Shown: positions 15,368 through 22,132 of the stretch, one piece after another
How the letters are laid out: each line of letters begins with the position of its first letter
Position numbering within the stretch: the first letter of the stretch is position 1
NCBI GenBank assembly: GCA_021786355.1
Contig: JAJYNK010000017.1
Location: forward strand, 1 to 37,290
Source: a bacterium
GTDB lineage: Bacteria; Patescibacteriota; Minisyncoccia; UBA6257; UBA9933
DNA length: 37,290 bases
Direction of reading: 5' to 3'
Notes under the pieces: model-generated
The model's input: the letters and a program-made list of their open reading frames with translations, nothing else
What the model was told of the DNA's origin: nothing
The model's database searches: none
Program-made: the position numbers and the translations under genes

Positions 15368-16018
15368 TTAACGGTTTATGGACGGAATAGAAGGATCTCT
15401 TAATAAAATCTTTTCTTTGACTCTTCCGGGGATAATCAAATCCGGAACCAAAAAAATCACCATAGCGCCTATTATTGACAGAAACCCGACCATGAGAAAC
15501 ACGAAAGGAAAGCCGAAAAAATTCGCCAAAATACCGCTTAACATCGACGCCACAAATGCGGCCAGTCCGACAACCGTGCTGTCCAAAGACCAGTCAAAAG
15601 AAAATCTACTTTTATCCAAATGGCGGGAAAAAATCCCATACCATGACGGCACATACAAAGCCATTGCTACGGCATAAATCGCCTGAACCAAAAAAACATG
15701 CCATAATTTCGTTGAAATCGAAAAAGTGAAGGCCGCCGCCCCTCCCAAAAGAAGCGCCAAAACCAAGGCATAAAAATCATCTTTTTCTCCGTCGTTTTTA
15801 TCAAGATAGTTGGCGACGGGAATTTGAATTATAGATTTAATCAACCAATAAGTCGCGGCGATCAGTCCTACGCTTATAAGCGTTGCCCCGGCGATTTTTT
15901 CTATCACAAAAATCGAAAAAATTGGGCTGATTAAACTCCAACCTCCGATAAAAAACAAATCGGACAAAACCAAAAATTTAACAACTCGGTTAATCGATAT
16001 GTTGAAAGTTATTTTCAT
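15368..16018 (-). CDS. Half-size MFS-like transporter (about 6 TM)
   Basis: A protein of about 216 aa with six predicted membrane helices, resembling one six-helix half of a major facilitator. MFS-like features include the hydrophilic loop NYLDKNDGEKDD after helix 2 (position of motif A) and the repeated AxxLSGxLANFFG helix. Full MFS proteins have 12 helices, so this may work as a homodimer or be a shortened relative. The start is uncertain. The ATG at 16027 lies inside the inverted repeat of the adjoining GIY-YIG cassette. I prefer the ATG three codons later (MKITFNIS), the first base beyond the likely native junction, with GTGTGGG as a weak Shine-Dalgarno supplied by the repeat. Confidence 0.75.
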   Translation of the reverse strand: MKITFNISINRVVKFLVLSDLFFIGGWSLISPIFSIFVIEKIAGATLISVGLIAATYWLIKSIIQIPVANYLDKNDGEKDDFYALVLALLLGGAAAFTFSISTKLWHVFLVQAIYAVAMALYVPSWYGIFSRHLDKSRFSFDWSLDSTVVGLAAFVASMLSGILANFFGFPFVFLMVGFLSIIGAMVIFLVPDLIIPGRVKEKILLRDPSIPSINR

Positions 16019-16315
16019 CCCACACATAATTTACGCCAAAAAAGTATTGCGGAGACGTTCTTTTAGTCGCCGCAAACCTTGAGCGTGCAGTTTTAATGAT
16101 TTTTCTCGGTTAAAAGCATCGACTTTAGATATATAGCCTTCAAAATATATCAACCTCCAAGGTGTTTTATTTTTTGTAGACAAAGAACCCTTCTTGTTAT
16201 GCACTTCTATTCTTTGCTTGAGATTGTTAGTGCAACCAATATACAAATTTTTATCTTTCATTGATTGTAACACGTAAACAAAGTGCATAACAGCGTAAAT
16301 TATGTGTGGGATGAA
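16014..16315. mobile_element. GIY-YIG cassette 1 bounded by a perfect 23-bp inverted repeat
   Basis: The left end ttcatcccacacataatttacgc (16014-16036) and the right end (16293-16315) are exact reverse complements. They enclose only the 85-aa GIY-YIG gene: the stop codon is inside one repeat and the start codon is four bases from the other. The repeat also carries the start region of the downstream MFS gene. The arm word CCCACACATAA occurs alone as a hairpin at 249-274. No target-site duplication is obvious. Interpreted as a minimal mobile or homing cassette. Confidence 0.65.
16031..16288 (-). CDS. Single-domain GIY-YIG endonuclease (URI/UPF0213-like)
   Basis: An 85-aa protein that is one GIY-YIG nuclease domain. 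Residues 3-6 (FVYV) and LYIG near 17 form the GIY and YIG strands, and NNLKQRIEVHN carries the catalytic Arg. The YFEGYISKVDAFNREKSLK helix contains the conserved Glu/Arg/Glu and the end is the usual basic LRRLKERL. Members cut DNA; cellular roles of the standalone type are poorly known. It sits precisely between perfect 23-bp inverted repeats, which also form a long hairpin in the mRNA. It is 45 percent or so like the second GIY-YIG in this window by eye. Confidence 0.9.
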   Translation of the reverse strand: MHFVYVLQSMKDKNLYIGCTNNLKQRIEVHNKKGSLSTKNKTPWRLIYFEGYISKVDAFNREKSLKLHAQGLRRLKERLRNTFLA

Positions 16316-16334
16316 TAATAACTGCCTTAAACCA

Positions 16335-17036
16335 TTATAAAATATTATCGGCTTTTCTCAAACTTTTTAAATCAACCGAAAACAGATAAAAAATTCGATT
16401 TATTTCTTCATCTTGGACAAACGCCAAAGCCAGAAACAAATCAAATGGCTCGACTTGAGTCCGCTTATTATCAAAGGCTTGCAAAAATGCCTTTTTTGCC
16501 AAAAATTCGATTTTATCAATTAAATATTTTGGGTTTAGGGCGTCATCCGCTTCGCCCCGTACTGCAACTTTGTTATAGTACGGGGCTTCGTCGATTTTCA
16601 AAGACAGTTCCTGGCGGGAAATTCCCATTTTATCTAAAACCAGCTTTGTTTTATTTTCTTGAATCAGAATATCCAATAAACTCAAATAGAAATTTCCTCC
16701 AATAATTTTTGTTTTATAAAAAGCCCTCTCCAGCAATTCCAGTGATTTTGGCGAGAAAAAATCGCAAACATTAATGCCTTTTGCGATATCTTCGTCTTTT
16801 ATTGTTCTGATTGATTTTCTCGATCTAAACCGACGAACGGCTTTGTAAAATAAAAATGGGGTTATAAAAATCCCCATCCATCTTAATTGCTTTACATCGG
16901 AAAATAAAAACAATACCGTGGCGATTGTCAAAAAAATATAAAAGGCGTAATTGATTATTCTTAAAATGCTCCGCGAAAAGGCGGGCAAATTGAAAAGTGT
17001 TTCTGAAAAAAATAAATTACTTTCGGAAATTTTCAT
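16335..17036 (-). CDS. Membrane protein with Clp-N-like domain, possibly truncated
   Basis: A 233-aa protein. Residues about 22-42 and 50-66 are two membrane helices, followed by a basic RRFRSRKS stretch. Residues about 90-228 resemble two Clp N-terminal repeats (SLELLERAFYKTKIIGGNFYLSLLDILI...MGISRQEL and KAFLQAFDNKRTQVEPFDLFLALAF...FSVDLKSLRK). In CPR genomes, from memory, such a membrane plus Clp-N module is usually joined to AAA+ ClpC-type ATPase domains. Here the frame stops directly after the repeats and a GIY-YIG cassette follows. It could be a genuine stand-alone adaptor or the stub of a larger Clp ATPase. The family assignment is tentative. Confidence 0.6.
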   Translation of the reverse strand: MKISESNLFFSETLFNLPAFSRSILRIINYAFYIFLTIATVLFLFSDVKQLRWMGIFITPFLFYKAVRRFRSRKSIRTIKDEDIAKGINVCDFFSPKSLELLERAFYKTKIIGGNFYLSLLDILIQENKTKLVLDKMGISRQELSLKIDEAPYYNKVAVRGEADDALNPKYLIDKIEFLAKKAFLQAFDNKRTQVEPFDLFLALAFVQDEEINRIFYLFSVDLKSLRKADNIL

Positions 17037-17096
17037 TTGGATAATTTAGGTTATAATTCAATTATAACAGTCTAAATCAGCCCATCAAAACAATTT

Positions 17097-17717
17097 ATGA
17101 AATCTAAAACCTATTTAATCGGCATTGATGAAGTTGGCCGGGGACCGCTGGCCGGCCCGGTCACTGTCGCAGCGGTATTATTATCCGCCAAATTGAAAAC
17201 TGAAAAATTTAAAAATTTAAAAATTCCTTTAAGGGATTCTAAAAAACTAGGCCCTGAACAACGGGAAATTTGGTTTGATTTCGTTAAAAAACAAAAAATT
17301 CCCTATTCGGTAGCGAGTGTCTCTCCGAAAATAATCGATAAAATAAATATTTCTAAAGCCGCCAACTTAGCGGCAACAAAAGCATTGTACAAACTAATCA
17401 CAAAACATAGACCACTGATCCGAAAATGTAGAGTTTTTTTAGATGGAGGATTAAAAATATTACCAAATTTTTCTGAATCTCTATTGGCTAGTGGCTATAC
17501 CCTAACCACCATTATAAGAGGCGATGAAAAAATTCCCGCCATATCGCTTGCGTCAATTATTGCCAAAGTTCGGCGAGACAAATATATGGAAAAAATGCAT
17601 AAAAAATTTCCACAGTATAATTTCAAAAAACACAAAGGTTACGGCACCGAAATCCATTACAAACTTTTAAAAAAGAACGGCGCTTCAAAAATCCACCGCA
17701 AAAGTTTTTTATCTTAA
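17097..17717 (+). CDS. rnhB: Ribonuclease HII
   Basis: A 206-aa enzyme that nicks RNA-DNA hybrids and misincorporated ribonucleotides. Motifs are GIDEVGRGPLAGPV (catalytic D11 and E12), LRDSKKLGPEQRE, the strand FLDGG with D116, AISLASIIAKVRRD and HKGYGT near residue 178. The length is normal. It is the first of only two plus-strand protein genes and is divergent from the Clp-N-like gene, with a spacer of 60 bases. There is no strong Shine-Dalgarno before the ATG. The next gene in the same direction is miaA, but a candidate antisense RNA lies between them. Confidence 0.96.
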   Translation: MKSKTYLIGIDEVGRGPLAGPVTVAAVLLSAKLKTEKFKNLKIPLRDSKKLGPEQREIWFDFVKKQKIPYSVASVSPKIIDKINISKAANLAATKALYKLITKHRPLIRKCRVFLDGGLKILPNFSESLLASGYTLTTIIRGDEKIPAISLASIIAKVRRDKYMEKMHKKFPQYNFKKHKGYGTEIHYKLLKKNGASKIHRKSFLS

Positions 17718-17733
17718 AACAAATAAAACAAAT

Positions 17734-17765
17734 AAAAAAGGGGCGCAGCCTTGTGAGCGCGCCCC
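17734..17765 (-). terminator. Intrinsic terminator of the candidate small RNA
   Basis: Seven perfect G/C pairs (17740-17746 with 17759-17765), a 12-base loop and a T6 tract on the minus strand only. On the plus strand there is no T-run, so it would not efficiently stop rnhB transcription. Confidence 0.75.
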
Positions 17766-17830
17766 CGAGAGCCGATCCATCCTTGTGGGAGAATCGGACA
17801 TCTTCCGAAATCAAAAACGATGTACGATCT
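17734..17830 (-). ncRNA. Candidate small RNA of about 97 nt, antisense to the rnhB-miaA spacer
   Basis: The minus strand has a near-consensus promoter (17837-17864) and an intrinsic terminator made of a GGGGCGC/GCGCCCC stem (17740-17746 and 17759-17765) plus six T. The RNA in between folds into ACAUC/GAUGU, then CCGAU/AUCGG and then the terminator. The loops of the last two both contain CACAAGG. The middle one reads CACAAGGAUG, which matches the core of the known CsrA-binding consensus (ACARGGAUG), a speculative link because I see no csrA. No protein-coding signal. Not SRP, 6S or tmRNA by motif. Confidence 0.5.
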
Positions 17831-17836
17831 GAAATA

Positions 17837-17864
17837 ATAATAACACACGGATAACAGTTGTCAA
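17837..17864 (-). promoter_or_regulatory. Promoter for the candidate small RNA
   Basis: TTGACA (17859-17864) and TATTAT (17837-17842) on the minus strand with a 16-bp spacer. The -35 box lies two bases upstream of the miaA ATG, so small-RNA initiation and miaA expression could interfere. Confidence 0.55.
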
Positions 17865-17866
17865 TT

Positions 17867-18799
17867 ATGGAAAAGCAAAAAATTATAGTTATTTTAGGGC
17901 CGACTTCCGGCGGCAAGTCAGATTTGGCCGTTAAAATCGCCCGTAAATTCAACGGCGAAATTATTTCCGCCGATTCCCGTCAAGTTTATAAAAATATGGA
18001 TATCGGATCGGGAAAAATCACTAAAAAAGAAATGCTGGACGTCCCCCACTATCTTCTTGGTGTCGCCAGCCCCAAAAGAACTTTCACGGTTAGCCAATAT
18101 CAAAAACTCGCCAAAAAAGCGCTTGCAAAAATCGCAAAAAAAGGCAGGCCCCCAATAATCTGCGGCGGTACCGGACTTTATATCGACTCCGTAATTTATG
18201 ATTATAAATTTCCAAAAGCGCCGCCCAATCAAAAACTCCGCCAAAAACTTGAAAAATTAAAAACCGAAAAGCTTTTCCAAAAACTCCAAAAACTTGATTC
18301 CCTTCGCGCCAAAAATATCGACTGCCATAACCGCCGTCGGCTTATTCGGGCCCTTGAAATTGTTCTAACAACCAAAAAGCCAGTTCCGCCATTAATCAGC
18401 GTAAATCAGCGTAATAATCCGCATGAATCAGCAACCGCAGCGGTGTTAAAAATAGGAATCAAAAAATCTCCCGACGAATTAAAAAAGAAGATTGAAAAAA
18501 GATTATACAAACGCCTCGAACAAAAAATGACAGAAGAAATTAAAAATCTTCATAAAAGCGGTTTGAGTTGGAAAAAATTGGATTCTTTCGGACTGGAATA
18601 CCGATTTATTTCGCGTTATTTACGCGGGCTTATTTCGCGCCAAGAAATGATTGAGCTGATCCTCAAAGAATCTTATAAATACGCCAAGCGCCAGATGACC
18701 TGGTTTAAAAGGGACAAAAATATTTATTGGCTTGATCCCGATAATAAAAAAGATTTAAAAAAAATATTCGCGCTTTGCCGAAACTTTCTCGGTTTATAA
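17867..18799 (+). CDS. miaA: tRNA dimethylallyltransferase
   Basis: A 310-aa enzyme that prenylates A37 of tRNAs reading U-starting codons, using dimethylallyl diphosphate. The P-loop GPTSGGKS is at residue about 10, ISADSRQVYKNMDIGSGK follows, GGTGLYIDS is near 103 and the NRRRLIRALEIV helix is near 155. The C-terminal QMTWFKRDKNIYWLD is typical. I chose the ATG at 17867 over a TTG three codons upstream. Residues about 176-189 (SVNQRNNPHESATA) are encoded by degenerate ATCAGCGTAA repeats and look like an in-frame insertion between conserved segments. The stop is two bases from the convergent gatB stop. Confidence 0.95.
   Translation: MEKQKIIVILGPTSGGKSDLAVKIARKFNGEIISADSRQVYKNMDIGSGKITKKEMLDVPHYLLGVASPKRTFTVSQYQKLAKKALAKIAKKGRPPIICGGTGLYIDSVIYDYKFPKAPPNQKLRQKLEKLKTEKLFQKLQKLDSLRAKNIDCHNRRRLIRALEIVLTTKKPVPPLISVNQRNNPHESATAAVLKIGIKKSPDELKKKIEKRLYKRLEQKMTEEIKNLHKSGLSWKKLDSFGLEYRFISRYLRGLISRQEMIELILKESYKYAKRQMTWFKRDKNIYWLDPDNKKDLKKIFALCRNFLGL
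18394..18432. repeat. ATCAGCGTAA-type repeats inserted in miaA
   Basis: The units aatcagcgta, aatcagcgta, ataatccgca and tgaatcagc follow one another without a break. They resemble the intergenic ATCCGTAT repeats at 120-305 and 9084-9172. They stay in frame and add about 13 residues to MiaA. Confidence 0.6.
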
Positions 18800-18801
18800 T
18801 T

Positions 18802-20250
18802 TTATAGCTTATTTTTGAATAACTCTTTTAAAATCTGCGGATTGCCCCTGCCTTTTAATTTTTTCATCGCCCGACCTATTAAAAACTGCAGAGTCGCCTC
18901 GCCCTTCTTTTTATAATCCTCTGTCGCTTTCGGATTCTCGCTTATTACTTCTTCAATTGTCTTTGTCAATTCGCTTTCATCGGAAATCTGGCTCATCTCT
19001 TTGTCTTTTATGATTTGACGCGGATCAAGGCCGCTTATATACATTTCTTTTAACAAATCCTTGGCTATGCGGCTAGAAATTTCTCCGGATGAAATCATTA
19101 CGACAAAATCGGCGAAATTTTCCGGAGTTATTTTTAAACTTCCGATATCTCCATGTTCGGCTTTTAAAAGCCCCTGCAAATCGCTGGAAAAATAATTAAA
19201 AACCAATTGGATCTTTTCTTCTCTTTTTTCCTGTCCTTTATCCGCTAAAAGCTCTGAAACGGTTCTCTCAAAAAATTCAGAGAGTTTTTTGTCTCCGATT
19301 AAAAAATCAATTTGTTCCGCTTTTAAAGCGTAATCTTTAACAAGACGCTCTCTTTTCTGTTGCGGTAATTCGCTAAGCGACCGCCTGATAAAATCCAAAT
19401 CTATAAAATTGGAATCTGAAAAATCCAGAGGCGGCAAATCGGGCTCAGGAAAATAACGGTAATCATGCGCCTCTTCTTTGGATCTTTGAGAAAATGTTTC
19501 TTTTTTAAATTCGTTCCAGCCGCGCGTTTCCTGCGAAACTTTTTTCCCGCTTTCCAAAACCTCTTCTTGTCTCTTTATTTCAAAATCAACTGCCTCCTCG
19601 ACCGCCCTGAAAGAATTCAAATTTTTAATTTCTACTTTTGTTCCCAATTCTTTGTCCTTGCTGATTGAAATATTCGCTTCCACTCTCATCTGCCCTTTTT
19701 CCATGTCAGCGTCGGAGATGTCCAAATATCTCAAAATAATTTGCAATTCTTTGGCAAAATCAGTCGCATCTTTTCCGTTTTCAATATCCGGTTCGGTTAC
19801 GAGCTCCATTAACGGCACTCCGGCGCGGTTAAAATCGACTAACGACGATTCGTTTTTGTCGGAATGAACCAATCGAGCCGTATCTTCTTCCAAATGAATT
19901 CTTGTCAAATTTACTTTTTTGCCATCAATCGCTAAAGACCCGCCAACACAAAGCGGTTCATCATATTGGGAAATCTGATAACCCTTGGGCAAATCCGGAT
20001 AGAAATAATTTTTTCTGTCGAATTTTGATTTTAAAGGAATTTCGGAATTTAACGCCATTCCCAATTGCAAAACTTTTTTGACCGCTTCTTTATTTATGAC
20101 GGGAAGCGTCCCGGGATGGCCGGTGCAAATCGGGCAAATATTTACGTTTGGCTTTTTTTCTAAAGGGTCGTTAACGCACCCGCAAAACATCTTGCTTTTG
20201 GTTTTGAGCTCTACATGAATCTCGAGGCCAATTGTCGGTTTATAACTCAT
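18802..20250 (-). CDS. gatB: Aspartyl/glutamyl-tRNA amidotransferase subunit B
   Basis: A 482-aa subunit of the GatCAB complex, which converts Glu-tRNA(Gln) and Asp-tRNA(Asn) to the amidated forms. The N-terminal signature TIGLEIHVELKTKSKMFCGC is followed by the zinc site CGC...CPICTGHPG. Also visible are FDRKNYFYPDLPKGYQISQY, LEEDTARLVH and DFNRAGVPLMELVTEPDI. The YqeY-like tail domain ends LIGRAMKKLKGRGNPQIL. Length is normal. gatA and gatC are not in the window, so the complex is encoded at separate loci. An intrinsic terminator separates it from rplK upstream, so it has its own promoter. It converges with miaA. Confidence 0.96.
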   Translation of the reverse strand: MSYKPTIGLEIHVELKTKSKMFCGCVNDPLEKKPNVNICPICTGHPGTLPVINKEAVKKVLQLGMALNSEIPLKSKFDRKNYFYPDLPKGYQISQYDEPLCVGGSLAIDGKKVNLTRIHLEEDTARLVHSDKNESSLVDFNRAGVPLMELVTEPDIENGKDATDFAKELQIILRYLDISDADMEKGQMRVEANISISKDKELGTKVEIKNLNSFRAVEEAVDFEIKRQEEVLESGKKVSQETRGWNEFKKETFSQRSKEEAHDYRYFPEPDLPPLDFSDSNFIDLDFIRRSLSELPQQKRERLVKDYALKAEQIDFLIGDKKLSEFFERTVSELLADKGQEKREEKIQLVFNYFSSDLQGLLKAEHGDIGSLKITPENFADFVVMISSGEISSRIAKDLLKEMYISGLDPRQIIKDKEMSQISDESELTKTIEEVISENPKATEDYKKKGEATLQFLIGRAMKKLKGRGNPQILKELFKNKL

Positions 20251-20287
20251 TGCTTTGTATTCTCAAAATATCACAATTTATCGCTCA

Positions 20288-20314
20288 AAAAAAGCGGCTT
20301 TTGTCCGCTTTTTT
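20288..20314 (-). terminator. Intrinsic terminator after rplK
   Basis: Arms aaaaaagcgg (20288-20297) and ccgctttttt (20305-20314) with a 7-base loop. It is symmetric enough to work on both strands, but its place after rplK and before gatB suggests it ends the secE-nusG-rplK transcript. Confidence 0.8.
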
Positions 20315-20347
20315 CATAAAGATTTATTTCTCCACCTCTATCCCTAA

Positions 20348-20365
20348 AACGCGCCGAGGCGCGTT
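20348..20365. repeat. Short perfect hairpin AACGCGCC/GGCGCGTT
   Basis: Perfect 8-bp inverted repeat with a two-base centre, ten bases beyond the rplK stop codon. Too tight a loop for a usual terminator, and no T-run follows. It may add stability to the rplK mRNA 3' end. Confidence 0.5.
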
Positions 20366-20374
20366 CGGGCGACA

Positions 20375-20800
20375 TCATTCTATAATGTCTAGCCCCATAC
20401 TTCTGGCGGTTCCTTCCACTATCTTCATCGCCGCTTCAATGTCGTTGGCGTTTAAATCCACCATCTTCTTTTCAGCAATTTCTTTTATTTGCTCCTTGGA
20501 AACACTTCCTACTTTTTTCTTTAGCGGATCGCCGGAACCTTTTTCAACGCCCGCTGCTTTTCGAAGCAAATCCGAAGCCGGAGGAGTCTTCAATTTAAAC
20601 TCAAAAGTCCTGTCTTCGTAAATAGTGATTTCCGCGGGCACAATGCTCCCTGCCATTTCTTTGGTCGCTTCGTTAAATTGCTGGCAGAATTGGGCGATAT
20701 TAACGCCGTGCGGCCCAAGCGCGGTTCCCACCGGCGGCGCCGGGTTTGCCGCTCCGGCCGGAAGTTGTAATTTTAAAATTGTTTTTATCGGTTTAGCCAT
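20375..20800 (-). CDS. rplK: 50S ribosomal protein L11
   Basis: A 141-aa protein of the ribosomal GTPase-associated centre. The N-terminal domain has the conserved [20 protein letters not shown] and [15 protein letters not shown]. The C-terminal rRNA-binding domain includes [13 protein letters not shown] and the tail [11 protein letters not shown]. Length is normal. It follows nusG by five bases and ends the secE-nusG-rplK cluster. The usual next gene rplA (L1) is absent and a terminator follows directly, so L1 must be encoded elsewhere. Confidence 0.97.
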   Translation of the reverse strand: MAKPIKTILKLQLPAGAANPAPPVGTALGPHGVNIAQFCQQFNEATKEMAGSIVPAEITIYEDRTFEFKLKTPPASDLLRKAAGVEKGSGDPLKKKVGSVSKEQIKEIAEKKMVDLNANDIEAAMKIVEGTARSMGLDIIE

Positions 20801-20805
20801 ATGTT

Positions 20806-21366
20806 TTATATCTTTTGAACTTGCAATGAATCCAATTCGACCGCCGTTTCTCTTCCGAATATCGGCACCATAACTTTTAATTTCCCTTGTTCTTCATCGA
20901 TGGAACTTATTTTGCCTTCATAATCCTTAAACGGGCCGTCGACAATCCTAACCAATTCACCCGTCTGATATTCGATTTTGAATTTTTTCTTTTCTTCGCC
21001 TCTCATTCTGTCCAAAAGAAAATCAACTTCGGACTTAGAAAGCGGAACCGGCTTTGTGGAATCTGCGCCGACAAATCCTGTTACTCTCGGCGTGTTTCTG
21101 ACAACATACCAAGAATCTTCACTCATCACCATATCCACTAAAACATATCCCGGATAAATTTTTTCCTCCGTTTCTCTTCTTTTGCCGTTTTTTATTTTTA
21201 TTTTTTTTTCTTTGGGAACGATAATGCTAAAAATTTTATCCTGCATATCGAGCGATTCCACTCTTTGCTTTAAATAACGCGCCACCGCGTCTTCGTATCC
21301 GGAATAGGTGTGAATGGCGTACCAATGCCTTTCCCCCTTAAATTCGCTTTTTTTATCTTTTTCCAT
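20806..21366 (-). CDS. nusG: Transcription termination/antitermination protein NusG
   Basis: A protein of about 186 aa from the ATG at 21366 ([20 protein letters not shown]). Upstream in-frame ATGs at 21390 and 21411 would start within or next to an intergenic hairpin and are less likely. The NGN domain has [29 protein letters not shown] and [10 protein letters not shown]. The KOW domain has [18 protein letters not shown] and ends DSLQVQKI. NusG binds RNA polymerase and modulates elongation, pausing and coupling to ribosomes. There is no clear Shine-Dalgarno. It lies between secE, across a 180-base palindrome-rich gap, and rplK five bases downstream. Confidence 0.95.
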   Translation of the reverse strand: MEKDKKSEFKGERHWYAIHTYSGYEDAVARYLKQRVESLDMQDKIFSIIVPKEKKIKIKNGKRRETEEKIYPGYVLVDMVMSEDSWYVVRNTPRVTGFVGADSTKPVPLSKSEVDFLLDRMRGEEKKKFKIEYQTGELVRIVDGPFKDYEGKISSIDEEQGKLKVMVPIFGRETAVELDSLQVQKI

Positions 21367-21398
21367 AATTGTTGAAATTTTAGAGCTCATCTGTAGCG

Positions 21399-21421
21399 AA
21401 TAAAATTTCACTACAATTATG
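21399..21421. repeat. Solo palindrome CTGTAGCGAA ... TTTCACTACA
   Basis: Short inverted repeat (tgtag/ctaca outer arms with imperfect AT-rich interior) just upstream of nusG. Its CACTACA/TGTAGTGAAATTT words match the ends of the second GIY-YIG cassette at 21789-22102. Confidence 0.45.
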
Positions 21422-21424
21422 AGA

Positions 21425-21597
21425 ACCCCGCACCTTTTGTAGCATAGATTTATTAATATGTCGATTTTGAGCCGTAGGCGACTTCGTCTTCATGGTTTTG
21501 TATTTGCATAATCTTTGCACCAAAAGGTGCGGGGTAAGGTTTTGTATCTAAATTTTGTCCAGTCAGCTGGCGGATCCAAAATTTAGACAAAGCCCTT
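21425..21597. repeat. Palindromic element between secE and nusG
   Basis: On the minus strand, right at the secE stop, a stem pairs GGGCTTTGT with ACAAAACC, with a nested CTAAATTTTG/CAAAATTTAG stem (about 21537-21597). A second, perfect 15-bp inverted repeat (21425-21439 and 21521-21535, accccgcaccttttg) then encloses about 80 bases. The same two-part design occurs at 29928-30028 after the histidine kinase gene. No gene inside. Confidence 0.75.
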
Positions 21598-21787
21598 ATA
21601 TTTTTAAAACAAAAACTTTAATTAAATATCCGAATATGCCGTCTAAAACTCCCAAAAAAACCATAATAATTATGGAAAATATGATAACCGCAAGCGTCAA
21701 ATTAATCGACTCCTTGCGAGTGGGCCAATTAACCCGCTTGAGCTCTATCCAAGATTCCTGAATATAATTTTTTAAACGGCTGAACAT
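21596..21787 (-). CDS. secE: Preprotein translocase subunit SecE
   Basis: A 63-aa single-pass clamp of the SecYEG channel. It shows the family signature SWIELKRVNWPTRKES at residues 12-27, an amphipathic helix lying on the membrane, followed by one transmembrane helix of about 20 residues (LTLAVIIFSIIIMVFLGVLDG). Length is normal for the short bacterial form. The ATG follows immediately after the end of the GIY-YIG cassette repeat, which supplies a CAGGGA Shine-Dalgarno-like word. It heads the secE-nusG-rplK cluster. Confidence 0.95.
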   Translation of the reverse strand: MFSRLKNYIQESWIELKRVNWPTRKESINLTLAVIIFSIIIMVFLGVLDGIFGYLIKVFVLKI

Positions 21788-21788
21788 T

Positions 21789-22102
21789 CCCTGTAGTGAA
21801 ATTTCAATTTAAATTTTTACTTTTAGAATAGAAATATTCTTTTAGACGACGTTTTAATAAGCGGTTGCCTTGTGTTGTTTTAAAATATTTTTCTCTGCGT
21901 TTAGCGTCATTTTCATTTAAACACGCCTCGTAGTATATACATTTCCACGACTTGTATGGTTTAGTGGAAAAATTTAATCCCTGATTATGTTCTTTTAACC
22001 TTTTAATCAAATCTTTTGTATATCCAACATATACATTACTATTCTTCAAGCCTTCAATTACGTACACATAGAACATAATCAGATTGAAATTCTACTACGG
22101 GG
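21789..22102. mobile_element. GIY-YIG cassette 2 bounded by a 20-bp inverted repeat
   Basis: Left end ccctgtagtgaaatttcaat (21789-21808) and right end attgaaattctactacgggg (22083-22102) are reverse complements at 17 of 20 positions. They enclose only the 90-aa GIY-YIG gene, whose TGA stop lies inside the left repeat and whose ATG is six bases from the right. The cassette lies in the gyrB-secE gap and ends one base before the secE ATG. Same architecture as cassette 1, different repeat sequence. Confidence 0.6.
21804..22076 (-). CDS. Single-domain GIY-YIG endonuclease (URI/UPF0213-like), second copy
   Basis: A 90-aa nuclease domain. FYVYVIEGLKNSNVYVGYT holds the YVY and YVG strands, LIKRLKEHNQG the catalytic Arg, CIYYEACLNENDAKRREKYFK the conserved Tyr/Glu/Arg/Glu helix, and GNRLLKRRLKEY the basic end. 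It is clearly homologous to the gene at 16031-16288 but well diverged, so the two are not a recent duplication. It interrupts what would otherwise be the gyrB to secE junction and is enclosed in its own inverted repeat. Confidence 0.9.
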   Translation of the reverse strand: MFYVYVIEGLKNSNVYVGYTKDLIKRLKEHNQGLNFSTKPYKSWKCIYYEACLNENDAKRREKYFKTTQGNRLLKRRLKEYFYSKSKNLN

Positions 22103-22132
22103 CATTGTGTATTATAAATATGACAAAACGAA

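Noticed and set aside
17734-17830. SRP RNA, 6S RNA or tmRNA
   Set aside because: The SRP GGAA-tetraloop domain, a 6S-type long stem and the tmRNA acceptor and tag signals are not seen.
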